Of a stretch of 64,000 bases of DNA, positions 28,514-37,291 are shown piece by piece. Each line of letters opens with the position of its first letter. Position 1 is the stretch's first letter. The DNA is from Gemmatimonadota bacterium (lineage in GTDB: Bacteria > Gemmatimonadota > Gemmatimonadetes > Gemmatimonadales > Gemmatimonadaceae): contig PLCA01000005.1 of assembly GCA_003134685.1 (NCBI GenBank), forward strand, positions 62,001 to 126,000, in the 5' to 3' direction. The translations under genes were made by a program, and so were the position numbers. Below the pieces are notes generated by a model. It did not search any database, was not told the origin of the DNA, and was given only the letters and a program-made list of their open reading frames with translations.

Positions 28514-29694
28514 CCTGGCTCGCGCCGATCATTGTCTTCGGGCTCGTAGTGTTCGTGCACGAGCTGGGACACTTCATTGCCGCCAAGCTGACCGGTGTGT
28601 ACGCTCCGCGCTTCTCGATCGGATTTGGTCCGTCCCTGCTGAAGAAACGGATCGGCGAGACCGAGTACGTTCTGGCGGCGCTGCCGCTCGGTGGATACGT
28701 GCGCATGGCCTCGCGCGAGGATGAAGCGACCGCATTTCTCGAGGGTGGGAGCGAGAACTCGGCGACGCGAGCCGCCAATCCCGAGGACGGATACGATCCG
28801 AACGCCATGATTCCATTCGGCCCCAAACCGATTCCGGAATCGCGCTGGTTCGAATCGAAGCCGCTCATCGCGCGGCTCTTCATCATGCTGGCCGGCGTCA
28901 CGATGAACGCGCTCCTCGCCTACTTCATCTACGTCGGGCTGCTGCTGCACTCGGGATTTCCGACGCCAATTCCCGTCGCGGCGGCCGTGACTTCCGGGAA
29001 GCCAGCGGCCCTCGCCGGAATTCAGGTGGGCGACAGCATCGCAACCCTCAACGGCCGGCCGCTCCAGAGCTGGGAGACCCTGCTCGATAGCATCGGCGCG
29101 TCGGCCGGCCGTCCGCTCGATCTGGGAATCGTCCGCCACGGGCAGACCGTGGAGATCCAGGTGACGCCCGCGCCGGAGGTCACGACTGACCCGCGCACTG
29201 GAGTGAAGCGGTCGCTCGGCAGAATCGGCATGGTGGCGAGCGAAGGATTTATTCCGATTTCAGTGCCCCGCGCGTTCAGCGCGGCATGGGGCCTGACGAT
29301 GGACAACGGCAGCCGGATATTTTCCGCGCTGGGCGCGCTTGCGCACGGCGTCGGCGTCTCCGATCTGGGAGGACCGATCGCGATCGCGCAGGTGTCGGTG
29401 CAGGCGGCGCGCGGCGGAATAGTGACGCTGTTGCTGCTGGTGGCGCTCATCAGCATCAACGTCGCGGTGTTCAATCTGCTTCCAATTCCGATCCTGGATG
29501 GTGGGCAGATCCTTCTCAACGTGGCAGAGACGATCAAGGGAAGTGCGTTCAGCACCCAGACCCGCGAGCGCATCCTGAAAGGCGGGCTATTGATAATCGG
29601 CCTGCTCTTCGTCACCGTGATGTTCAACGACATTAGCCGCAACATGCAGAACATCGTCCATTTCTTCGGACGCATTTTCGGGCGCTCGGGCTAA
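28507..29694 (+). CDS. rseP: Site-2 zinc metalloprotease RseP
   Basis: Intramembrane protease that in other bacteria cuts anti-sigma factors and signal-peptide remnants. GTG 28507, overlapping the end of dxr, gives 395 residues that open with the membrane segment and zinc motif HELGH (residues 18-22). A PDZ domain (about 155-240) is flanked by membrane segments, and the second zinc ligand block is LLPIPILDGGQ. Only one PDZ domain is visible, against two in E. coli (450 aa). A longer frame from 28345 was rejected as translated dxr. Its usual anti-sigma partner is not in the window. Confidence 0.95.
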   Translation: MLTWLAPIIVFGLVVFVHELGHFIAAKLTGVYAPRFSIGFGPSLLKKRIGETEYVLAALPLGGYVRMASREDEATAFLEGGSENSATRAANPEDGYDPNAMIPFGPKPIPESRWFESKPLIARLFIMLAGVTMNALLAYFIYVGLLLHSGFPTPIPVAAAVTSGKPAALAGIQVGDSIATLNGRPLQSWETLLDSIGASAGRPLDLGIVRHGQTVEIQVTPAPEVTTDPRTGVKRSLGRIGMVASEGFIPISVPRAFSAAWGLTMDNGSRIFSALGALAHGVGVSDLGGPIAIAQVSVQAARGGIVTLLLLVALISINVAVFNLLPIPILDGGQILLNVAETIKGSAFSTQTRERILKGGLLIIGLLFVTVMFNDISRNMQNIVHFFGRIFGRSG

Positions 29695-29749
29695 ACCATT
29701 CGGTGTCTGGCCTCGTAATGTTCGGAATTCCAATCCCGCGTGAATCCGG

Positions 29750-30292
29750 ATGTCAGATTTCAAAGCAGAAGACCATCGCCTTACCAATCCGCTGCAGCCG
29801 CGGTCCCGCGGTTTAGCCGGCGATGAGAGCGAGCGGCTGGGGCCGTTACCGAGCTACGAGGAGCAGGGTCAGCAGTTGACTCGCGAATCGCGCTCGACGT
29901 CGGGCGTCGTTTCGTTCCTCAGCAGCACCGAGAGGGAAGGACGTTGGCAACTGCCGAGGCGATTCCGCGCCCTCGCGGTCCTGGGCAACATCGAGCTCGA
30001 TTTGCGCGCGGCCGAGATTGGCTACGGTTTGTCCGTGATCGAGGCCGTGGCGGTCATGGGCAATATCGAGATTACGGTTTCACCCGACGTCGCGGTCGAG
30101 TGCGATGGGGATTCTCTGCTCGGCTCTTTCGTGCTCAAGTATGATGGACGCGCCAATCCAGCAGCGGCGAGCCGCGACAGAGTCGTTCGCGTCACCGGAA
30201 CCGCCTACGCGGGCGCCGTCACCGTGACTGTGAAGGGTCCGGACGAGAAAATGCTCGCCAGGATCGGGCGAAGCCTCGGCTTCGGCGAATAG
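29750..30292 (+). CDS. LiaF/DUF1707-like cell-envelope response protein
   Basis: The 180-residue protein has an N-terminal disordered part (about 1-55) and a C-terminal beta-rich domain. The repeated pattern RALAVLGNIELDLRAAEI and VAVMGNIEITVSPDVAVECDG is the one seen in LiaF-type/DUF2154 domains, which sense envelope stress in Gram-positive bacteria. It lacks the LiaF membrane segments, so it is likely a cytosolic relative. It is separated from rseP by 55 bases and from yggS by 84. Function here is unknown. Confidence 0.7.
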   Translation: MSDFKAEDHRLTNPLQPRSRGLAGDESERLGPLPSYEEQGQQLTRESRSTSGVVSFLSSTEREGRWQLPRRFRALAVLGNIELDLRAAEIGYGLSVIEAVAVMGNIEITVSPDVAVECDGDSLLGSFVLKYDGRANPAAASRDRVVRVTGTAYAGAVTVTVKGPDEKMLARIGRSLGFGE

Positions 30293-30376
30293 CAGGCGAC
30301 TCGCACTTCGCCAAACTCGTTGCCGCACTGCCTGATGAATTGAACGGCGGGCACTTCGCGGCTAAATTTCACAGTT

Positions 30377-31060
30377 ATGGTTTTTCCAGACCTGGCGGAG
30401 CGCGTCGCCGATGTGCGAGCCAGGATCGCCGCGGCGGCGTCGCGTGGTGGCCTCGGGCAGCAGGTAACAATCGTCGCGGTCACGAAGACGCACGGACCCG
30501 AGGCCGCACGAGCGGCGTATGAAGCAGGCCTGCACGACGTCGGCGAGAACAAGGTTCAGGAAGCGTTGAAAAAGATGGCCGCGGTCGATGTGCCGGTGCG
30601 TTGGCACCTTATCGGGCATCTTCAGCGGAACAAGGTGAAGGCGCTTGAGCAGTTCGTGTTGCTGCATTCGCTCGACAGCCCGCGGCTAGCCGACGCGGCG
30701 TGCGAATTCGGAATCGCGCGCGGCAGGGCGGTGGACGTGTTGATCGAGCTGAATCTTTCGGGAGAGGCCTCAAAGGGCGGTTACACGCTCTCCGATCTTC
30801 TGCCGGAAGCGGAGCGACTCGTTTCGCTGTCCGGGATTCGGGTTCGGGGAGTGATGACAATGGCTAGCTTTACCGCAACGGAGTCGCAGCTCCATCGCAC
30901 CTTCGCGGAGGCTCGCGAAGGGCGTGAAGAACTGATCGCGGTCGGGCATCCGGCCGAGGAGCTGTCGATGGGAATGTCGAGCGATTACGAGATCGCCGTT
31001 GAAGAAGGCGCGACGCTGGTGCGGCTCGGGACCATCCTCTTCGGAGCGAGGGATAAATGA
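30377..31060 (+). CDS. yggS: YggS/PLPBP family pyridoxal-phosphate-binding protein
   Basis: The 227-residue TIM-barrel protein binds PLP through K37 in VTIVAVTKTHG. The segments DVGENKVQEAL, HLIGHLQRNK and LSMGMSSDYEIAVEEGATLVR are family marks. Members help PLP homeostasis and have no proven enzyme activity. The Bacillus equivalent (ylmE) also lies just upstream of divIVA. It overlaps divIVA by four bases. Confidence 0.95.
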   Translation: MVFPDLAERVADVRARIAAAASRGGLGQQVTIVAVTKTHGPEAARAAYEAGLHDVGENKVQEALKKMAAVDVPVRWHLIGHLQRNKVKALEQFVLLHSLDSPRLADAACEFGIARGRAVDVLIELNLSGEASKGGYTLSDLLPEAERLVSLSGIRVRGVMTMASFTATESQLHRTFAEAREGREELIAVGHPAEELSMGMSSDYEIAVEEGATLVRLGTILFGARDK

Positions 31061-31578
31061 TCGACGAATCATTTCATCTTACACCACTGGACGTGCGGCG
31101 CTACGACTTCGGCCGGGCGCTACGCGGCTACAATCCGGCGCGCGTCGACCAGTTCAGGGATCAGGTCGCCGAGGAGATGGAGAGGCTCACGCGGATCAAT
31201 CAGGACCTCGACTCCAAGGCCAGGAGCTTTCACGAGCAGCTCCGCGCGTTCCGCGAGCGCGACAAGGCGCTGAACGATGCGCTCATCGCGGCGCAGCAGC
31301 TCCGCGGCGAGGTTCGAGAGCAGGCTGAGCGCGAGGCGCAGCTCATTCTGCGCGAAGCGCAGGCGGAGGGCGAGCGGATCATCGAGGCCGCCAAGTCCGA
31401 TGTGCGGCGAATGGAACAGGAGCTGGACAATCTCGATCGCTCGCGGCGCACGTATCTGGCGCAAATGCGGACGCTGATCGCGCGCCAGCTGTCGGAGGTC
31501 GAGGCGTCTGATTCACAAGTCGTGGCGAGCACTCTTCGGGGCGCTGGCTCCAACTCCTCGGGGTCGAACAGAGAATGA
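31057..31578 (+). CDS. divIVA: DivIVA domain protein
   Basis: The 173-residue protein has the membrane-curvature-sensing N-terminal DivIVA domain (LTPLDVRRYDFGRALRGYNPARVDQF) followed by long coiled-coil heptads (about 40-150) and a short Ser-rich tail. In Gram-positive bacteria DivIVA marks poles and septa and recruits division and growth machinery. It overlaps yggS by four bases and ileS by four, as in the Bacillus order. Its presence next to an MglA/Roadblock polarity-type cluster makes a polar scaffold role attractive, though this is an inference. Confidence 0.94.
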   Translation: MIDESFHLTPLDVRRYDFGRALRGYNPARVDQFRDQVAEEMERLTRINQDLDSKARSFHEQLRAFRERDKALNDALIAAQQLRGEVREQAEREAQLILREAQAEGERIIEAAKSDVRRMEQELDNLDRSRRTYLAQMRTLIARQLSEVEASDSQVVASTLRGAGSNSSGSNRE

Positions 31579-34500
31579 CCCCTGTCCGCCCCGTGCCGGC
31601 TGCGGCGGGGGGAGACGAGAAGGGCAGACGCTTCCGCCTGCTGCCGACCGATCGCTCGCCCGACGAACTCGAGAGGGAAATGCTCGCGCGCTGGAAAGAG
31701 GAGAATCTTTTCCAGCAGACCCTCGCACAGGCTGAGGGGAAGCCCGAGTTCGTCTTCTTCGAAGGCCCGCCCACCGCCAACGGCCGGCCCGGCATCCACC
31801 ACGTGTTCTCGCGAACGGTGAAGGATCTCTTCTGCCGATACCGCGCGATGCGGGGCAATCACGTCGCGCGCAAAGCCGGCTGGGATACGCACGGCTTGCC
31901 GGTCGAGATCGAAGTCGAGAAGAAAATCGAGAAGGACTTCGGCATTCGGACGGCGAAGGACCAGATCGAGGCGATTGGCGTAGAGCGGTTCAACGAGATG
32001 TGCCGGGAGAGCGTGTGGCGCTACCGAACCGACTGGGAAGAGCTGAGCGAGCGGATCGGTTACTGGCTCGACTACAGCGATCCGTACGTCACCTACTCCA
32101 ACAATTACATCGAGAGCGTCTGGTGGGCGCTGGCCACGATGTTCCGTGGCGGACGCCTTTACCGCGGCCACAAGGTCCTGCCGTACTGCGCACGATGTGG
32201 GACGACTCTCTCGAGCCACGAAGTCGCGCAGGGTTACAAGGATGTGAAGGATCCTAGTGCCTATGTGGCGCTCGATCTCGTCGAGGATAAGGGCGCAAAG
32301 ACGCGCCGTCGCATCCTCCTCTGGACGACGACCCCGTGGACGCTCGTCTCGAACGTCGCGCTCGCGGTTAACCCGGCGCTCGAGTACGTCGAGTTACGGA
32401 AGAGAAAATCGGAAACGGACGAGACGATCATCCTGGCGCTGTCTCGTACGCCGGCCGTGCTGGGTGACGATTTCGCCGGGCGCTGGGAGACGGTGGGCTC
32501 CTTCCGTGGCAGCGATCTCGTTGGCAAGCGCTACAAGCGGCCGCTCGATTGGGTCGAGTACAAGCAAGGCAAGCACGAAATGATCATCGGCGAGTCGTTC
32601 GTCTCGGCGGACGAAGGAACCGGCGTCGTGCACATGGCGCCAGCGTTCGGCGCCGACGACTACGCGGCGGGCCAGCGCAATGGACTTGCGTTCCTCCAGC
32701 CCGTCAATCTCCGCGGCGAGTTCCCGACCGACATGCCGCTCGTGGGCGGGATGTTCGTAAAGGAAGCGGACTCGGTCATTCTCGAAGAGCTGAAACGGCG
32801 CGGCCTTCTCTGGAAATCGACGCTGCACGAGCACGCGTACCCGCATTGCTGGCGTTGCGAGACGCCGCTCCTCTATTACGCGCGCACCTCCTGGTTCATC
32901 CGCACGACCGAGTTCAAGGACGCGATGCTGGTGCGCAACTCTCGCGTCGACTGGCATCCCGCCGAAACCGGATCCGGTCGCTTCGGCGAGTGGCTGACCA
33001 ACAACATCGACTGGGCTGTCTCGCGCGATCGCTATTGGGGGACTCCGCTTCCGATCTGGGTCTGCGATCGGAACGACGCGCATGCGGAAGCCGTCGGCGG
33101 ATACGCGGAGCTGTCGGAGAGGTCCGGTACCGCGCTCGCCGACAACTTCGATCCGCACAAGCCATTCATCGATCGTTACAGCTGGGAGTGCAAGTGCGGC
33201 GGCACGATGAAGCGCACGCCCGAGGTGATCGACGCCTGGTTCGATTCCGGATCGATGCCATTCGCGCAGTGGCATTTCCCGTTCGAGAACCGCGACAAGC
33301 TCGAGCGCTACTATCCCGCGGATTTCATCGCCGAGGGAATCGACCAGACTCGCGGCTGGTTCTATTCGTTGCTCGCGATCGCCACCGGTCTCGGTGATGC
33401 GCTGCCGAACAATCTGCTCGCCCACGAGGCGCATTCACCGGGCGTCGGTGACACCGCGCCTTATCGCGCGGTCGTCGTCAACGACCTCGTTCTTGACGCC
33501 GAGGGACAGAAAATGTCCAAGCGGCTCGGAAACATCATCGACCCCGCGTCCGTGATTCCGCTCTACGGTGCCGATGCGGTTCGACTCTTCCTCACGACTT
33601 CGAGCCAGCTCTGGACGCCGCGCCGCTTCGACGAGGCCGGGATCCGCGACACCGCCGGCCGCTTCCTCCTCACATTCAAGAATGTCTACACGGGCATTTT
33701 CGCGGAGTACGCGAATTTCGGGTGGGCGCCGTCCAGCAAGGATCCGGCGCCGCAGGATAGGCCGCTGCTCGACAAATGGGTTCTTTCGCGGCTTGCCACG
33801 GTCGAGCGCGAAGCCGACGAGCTGCTGAATCGCTACGAGGCCACCAACGCCGCCAAGGTAGTGATGACTTTCTTCGACGAGGACGTGTCGAAGTGGTATG
33901 TGCGGCAGAGCCGCCATCGGTTCTACGACGTCGATGACGCCGACAACCGTGCCGCGTTCGCGACGCTGCACGAAATCCTCGCCGTCACGTGCCGGCTGCT
34001 GGCCCCGTTCGCCCCGTTCATCACCGACTGGGTCCATCGCGAGCTTACGGGCAGCTCGGTGCATCTGGCAGCGTTCACGCGCGGGCCGTTGGGGGTGGGC
34101 GCGATCGATGTCGATCTGGAGCGTACGATGGCTCACATTCGGACCCTCGCTACGCTGGGCCGCGCGGGCCGCGAGGACGCAGGCGTCAAGGTGCGTCAGC
34201 CGCTGGCCCGGCTGGTGTGCGTCGTCCCCACTCACGGGGCCGCCTCAAAGGGAGCCCAGGCGCGCGCCGAGGGTATGCTGTCGGAGCTGAGCCCGCTTCT
34301 GGCGGCCGAACTCAACATAAAAAAGGTCGAATTCATCTCCAGCGCCGACGATCTAGTAACTTTAAAAGCTAAGCCGAATTTCAGATCGCTTGGCAAGAAA
34401 TTCGGCAAGGATACCCCCCTCGCCGCCGAGGCGGTGCAGGCGCTTAGCAGCGACGCACTGCGGGAGTTCGAGGCGGGGAAGCCACTTTACGTTTCGGTCG

Positions 34501-34892
34501 GCAATGAGTCGCGGGAGCTTAGCCACGAGGATCTGACGGTCGTGCGGACTGCTTCCGGCGAGTTGGTGGTGAAGGAAGAAGGTGGTTATTTTGCCGCGCT
34601 CGATTCAGTTGTAACGCGCGACCTGCGACTCGAAGGCCTCGCGCGCGAGATTGTGAGCCGCGTTCAGCGGTTGAGGAAAGAATTGGGTTTCGCCGTAAGC
34701 GATCGCATCACGCTTTTCATTGTCGGTGGTGCGGAGATTCAGGAAGCGGTGAAGGCCTTCCAGAAATGGATCGCCGATGAGGTACTCGCTCTCAAGGTCA
34801 GAGTGGGCGAGCAAATCGACGGAACACACGCGACGCATACGTTCGACCTTGATGGGCAGAGCGTTGAAGTCGCCTTGGAGAGGGTAGGCTAG
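31575..34892 (+). CDS. ileS: Isoleucyl-tRNA synthetase, IleRS2-type with GXHH signature
   Basis: This 1105-residue class I synthetase charges tRNA-Ile. The sequence GWDTHGLPVEIEVEK, its length and the C-terminal region place it with the IleRS2 (eukaryote-like, mupirocin-tolerant) group rather than the E. coli type. The signature normally HIGH reads G73-I74-H75-H76 (bases 31791-31802), so Gly and His are swapped. The second signature is KMSKR (K646). The editing domain is present (TTTPWTLVSN, DEGTGVVHMAPAFGADDY). The zinc-type cysteines CARCGTT, CWRCETP and CKCGGT occur in the body. A late AT-rich patch (about 34350) marks a linker before the anticodon-binding end. It is translationally coupled to divIVA. 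Confidence 0.96.
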   Translation: MTPVRPVPAAAGGDEKGRRFRLLPTDRSPDELEREMLARWKEENLFQQTLAQAEGKPEFVFFEGPPTANGRPGIHHVFSRTVKDLFCRYRAMRGNHVARKAGWDTHGLPVEIEVEKKIEKDFGIRTAKDQIEAIGVERFNEMCRESVWRYRTDWEELSERIGYWLDYSDPYVTYSNNYIESVWWALATMFRGGRLYRGHKVLPYCARCGTTLSSHEVAQGYKDVKDPSAYVALDLVEDKGAKTRRRILLWTTTPWTLVSNVALAVNPALEYVELRKRKSETDETIILALSRTPAVLGDDFAGRWETVGSFRGSDLVGKRYKRPLDWVEYKQGKHEMIIGESFVSADEGTGVVHMAPAFGADDYAAGQRNGLAFLQPVNLRGEFPTDMPLVGGMFVKEADSVILEELKRRGLLWKSTLHEHAYPHCWRCETPLLYYARTSWFIRTTEFKDAMLVRNSRVDWHPAETGSGRFGEWLTNNIDWAVSRDRYWGTPLPIWVCDRNDAHAEAVGGYAELSERSGTALADNFDPHKPFIDRYSWECKCGGTMKRTPEVIDAWFDSGSMPFAQWHFPFENRDKLERYYPADFIAEGIDQTRGWFYSLLAIATGLGDALPNNLLAHEAHSPGVGDTAPYRAVVVNDLVLDAEGQKMSKRLGNIIDPASVIPLYGADAVRLFLTTSSQLWTPRRFDEAGIRDTAGRFLLTFKNVYTGIFAEYANFGWAPSSKDPAPQDRPLLDKWVLSRLATVEREADELLNRYEATNAAKVVMTFFDEDVSKWYVRQSRHRFYDVDDADNRAAFATLHEILAVTCRLLAPFAPFITDWVHRELTGSSVHLAAFTRGPLGVGAIDVDLERTMAHIRTLATLGRAGREDAGVKVRQPLARLVCVVPTHGAASKGAQARAEGMLSELSPLLAAELNIKKVEFISSADDLVTLKAKPNFRSLGKKFGKDTPLAAEAVQALSSDALREFEAGKPLYVSVGNESRELSHEDLTVVRTASGELVVKEEGGYFAALDSVVTRDLRLEGLAREIVSRVQRLRKELGFAVSDRITLFIVGGAEIQEAVKAFQKWIADEVLALKVRVGEQIDGTHATHTFDLDGQSVEVALERVG

Positions 34893-34894
34893 AA

Positions 34895-35317
34895 ATGGCA
34901 ACTGCAGCCAACAGCAAGAAACCGAAGGCGATGCCGAAGAAGAGCCTTCAGCATTTTGAGAAGCGCCTGCTCGAGGAGCGGAAGCGCGTCCTCAAGGAGC
35001 TGGGGCACTACGACGAGACTTTCGGATCGACTCCACAGAGTGCGGACGGCAATCTGAGCGCGTATTCCTTCCACATGGCAGACCAGGGAACGGACGCAAT
35101 GGAGCGCGAGAAGGCGTTTCTGTTCGCGAGCCAGGAAGGGCGTTTCCTCTGGCACATCGACGAAGCGCTCCGCCGGGTCTACCGCAATCCTGAGCAATTC
35201 GGCAAGTGTCACAACTGCGGGCTGGAGATCAGCTTCGAGCGTCTCGACGCACTGCCGCACGCCAGGTATTGCATCGAGTGCAAGCAGCGCGAAGAAGATG
35301 GAAAGCGCAAAGCCTAA
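34895..35317 (+). CDS. TraR/DksA family zinc-finger protein (YlyA/YocK-like)
   Basis: A 140-residue protein with a basic, helical N-terminus, an ADQGTDAMEREKAF motif at the coiled-coil tip as in the Bacillus YocK/YteA/YlyA group, and a four-cysteine zinc finger (CHNC and CIEC). Members bind RNA polymerase and tune transcription. In Bacillus, ylyA has the same position between ileS and lspA. The 3' end overlaps lspA. Confidence 0.9.
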   Translation: MATAANSKKPKAMPKKSLQHFEKRLLEERKRVLKELGHYDETFGSTPQSADGNLSAYSFHMADQGTDAMEREKAFLFASQEGRFLWHIDEALRRVYRNPEQFGKCHNCGLEISFERLDALPHARYCIECKQREEDGKRKA

Positions 35318-35834
35318 TCCGCCCCTCTTCTGGGGCACGCTGATCACGGTGGTGGCGGTCGATTTAGTGACCAAGCTGATCGCCGCGTCGACGCTTTCGC
35401 CGCAGCACATCCCCCACGAGATCCTGGGGAATCATCTCCGGCTGACGCTCGTTTACAATCCGGGCGCCGCGTTCGGGCTGAATCTGGGCATCTACTCGCG
35501 GTGGATATTCATGGCCCTGACGGCCGGAGCGCTCGTGATTCTCGGGCGGCTATACAAGGCCACGCGTCAGAGCGATTTCCTGCGCACGATCGCGCTCGGC
35601 CTCGTCTGCGGCGGCGCGGTGGGAAATCTGATCGACCGCATCCGGTCGGCAACGGGCGTGGTGGACTTCATCGACGTCGGAGTACGGGACCTCCGGTGGC
35701 CGACATTCAATGTCGCCGACATGGCCGTGAGCGTGGGTGCGTTCCTCCTCGCCTGGGTCCTTTGGGGAGAAGAACGATCTTCCGCGCCTTCGGTTGCAGC
35801 CACCCCAGTGTCGGATACGCCGGCGGAGAGCTAG
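35298..35834 (+). CDS. lspA: Lipoprotein signal peptidase (SPase II)
   Basis: Cleaves lipoprotein precursors after lipidation. The 178-residue protein has four hydrophobic segments. Catalytic aspartates are in GNLIDRI (D113) and FNVADMAV (D141), and the conserved VDLVTK and VYNPGAAFG blocks are present. It starts inside the DksA-like gene (overlap 20 bases). Its TAG stop is in the same frame as the next gene, rluD, and only one codon separates it from the likely rluD start. Lipoproteins such as those at 1438 and 15052 are candidate substrates. Confidence 0.95.
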   Translation: MESAKPNPPLFWGTLITVVAVDLVTKLIAASTLSPQHIPHEILGNHLRLTLVYNPGAAFGLNLGIYSRWIFMALTAGALVILGRLYKATRQSDFLRTIALGLVCGGAVGNLIDRIRSATGVVDFIDVGVRDLRWPTFNVADMAVSVGAFLLAWVLWGEERSSAPSVAATPVSDTPAES

Positions 35835-35837
35835 GCT

Positions 35838-36809
35838 CTGAGCGACGTCAAAGAGTTTCCCGTCGAGGCGGACAGCAATGTCCGCCTCGATCTCTTTATT
35901 GCCGGCAAGGCCGAGCTCTCGCGGACCCAGGCGGCGACTCTGATCGCTCAGGGACACGTGCAGGTCGATGGGCGGCGCGAAAAGGCGAGCTACCGGCCGG
36001 AGACTGGGGAGCTGGTGCGGATCGAGATCCCCGTGTCCGAGAAGCGGACGATTTTGGGCGAAGACATCCCCGTGAGCGTTGTCTACGAAGATGACGCGCT
36101 TCTGGTAGTGGACAAGCCCGCAGGGATGGTCGTGCACCCGGCACCCGGGAACTGGAGCGGGACGCTCGTAAATGCGCTGCTGGGGCGCGGGGGCAGCCTC
36201 TCGACCGAAGGAGAGCCGGAGCGGGCAGGGATGGTCCACCGGCTCGACAAGGAGACTTCGGGCCTTCTGGTGGTCGCCAAGACCGACCGGGCGCACCGGC
36301 TTCTGAGCGCGGCGATCGCCGCCCGGCGGGTCGTCCGCCGGTACGCAGTCATGACCTGGGGTCATATCTCAGCGGACGCTCTCACGATCGACAAGCCGAT
36401 AGCCCGTGATCCCCGAGACCGGAAGCGCATGGCAATCGTCATTAAGGGTCGGCCGGCCAAGACCGACCTCATACGCCTTGCTCGGTTCGATGCGGGGGAC
36501 CTTCTTCGTGCCCATCTCCATTCAGGACGGACTCATCAAATCCGCGTTCATCTCGCGTCTATCGGCCATCCTGTCATGGGCGACGACGTGTATGGCGGGG
36601 GCGGAGGACGTCGTGTGGCCGGACTTCCTCCCAAGCGGCACTTCCTGCACGCGGCCTGGCTCGCGTTCAATCACCCCGTGACAGGCGAGCCGCTCGATTT
36701 TCGGTCTCCGCTACCGGAGGATTTGCGCAACGCGCTGGCGGTGATCGCCGGTGAGCACGCCCTGGCGGACGGGATCGACCCGCTTACGGCGTTCCGATTC
36801 TATGAGTGA
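35838..36809 (+). CDS. rluD: 23S rRNA pseudouridine synthase RluD-like, probable CTG start
   Basis: S4 domain (N-terminal, with LSRTQAATLIAQGHVQVDG) plus RluA-type catalytic domain, with the catalytic Asp in HRLDKETSG (D137). There is no ATG, GTG or TTG upstream of 35958, and starting there would delete most of the S4 domain. CTG 35838 follows GGAGAG by seven bases and gives 323 residues, so it is the best start. The frame is continuous with lspA apart from its TAG. Homologues modify helix 69 of 23S rRNA. Bacillus ylyB occupies the same slot after lspA. Overlaps cheW. Confidence 0.86.
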   Translation: MSDVKEFPVEADSNVRLDLFIAGKAELSRTQAATLIAQGHVQVDGRREKASYRPETGELVRIEIPVSEKRTILGEDIPVSVVYEDDALLVVDKPAGMVVHPAPGNWSGTLVNALLGRGGSLSTEGEPERAGMVHRLDKETSGLLVVAKTDRAHRLLSAAIAARRVVRRYAVMTWGHISADALTIDKPIARDPRDRKRMAIVIKGRPAKTDLIRLARFDAGDLLRAHLHSGRTHQIRVHLASIGHPVMGDDVYGGGGGRRVAGLPPKRHFLHAAWLAFNHPVTGEPLDFRSPLPEDLRNALAVIAGEHALADGIDPLTAFRFYE

Positions 36810-37290
36810 TGCCGTCGCGCTCCCTCCGGAGCAGATTGTCGAGGAAGAGCCGCACGTACCGACCCGCCGCCTGCTCGTGTTCAACATTGGCGACAGCTCC
36901 TTCGCGTGCGACATGGACTCCTTTCGAGAGATAGTTCCCATGCAGCACATCACGAGGCTGCCGGGAGCACCCGACACGGTGCGCGGGCTCATCAATCTGC
37001 GCGGGACCATCGTTACCGTGATCGACGGCGGCACCTCGCTCGGCAAGACGGCCCGCGGGCGGGCGGAAGGACTGATTCTGCTGGTCGACTATTTCGACCG
37101 GTGGATCGGAATCGGCGTTGACGACGTTCGCGACATTCAGGATGTGCCGATAGATCAATTCGGGGCGGCGGATCAGGCGGAAATCCCGCTCGTGGGCGCG
37201 GTAACTGGAGCAGTCGAGATCGAGGGAAAGCGCGTCCTCGTGCTCGACATCAAGACAGTGGTTCAGCAAGTCATCGGACTAGGGAGGTAG
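36802..37290 (+). CDS. cheW: CheW-like coupling protein
   Basis: ATG 36802 overlaps the rluD stop and gives 162 residues. The protein has the CheW double-barrel pattern (LLVFNIGDSSFACDMDSFREIV, LPGAPDTVRGLINLRG, VTVIDGGTSLG) that joins receptors to CheA. It is the first gene of a chemosensory cluster without any receptor. An earlier frame from 36751 is translated rluD and is not used. Confidence 0.93.
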   Translation: MSDAVALPPEQIVEEEPHVPTRRLLVFNIGDSSFACDMDSFREIVPMQHITRLPGAPDTVRGLINLRGTIVTVIDGGTSLGKTARGRAEGLILLVDYFDRWIGIGVDDVRDIQDVPIDQFGAADQAEIPLVGAVTGAVEIEGKRVLVLDIKTVVQQVIGLGR

Positions 37291-37291
37291 G

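Noticed and set aside
31500..31590. T-box or riboswitch upstream of ileS
   Set aside because: divIVA overlaps ileS, leaving no leader in which such an element could fold.
32394..33434. 346-aa minus-strand frame inside ileS
   Set aside because: Shadow frame of high-GC coding DNA; composition is Arg/Glu/Val-rich without motif.
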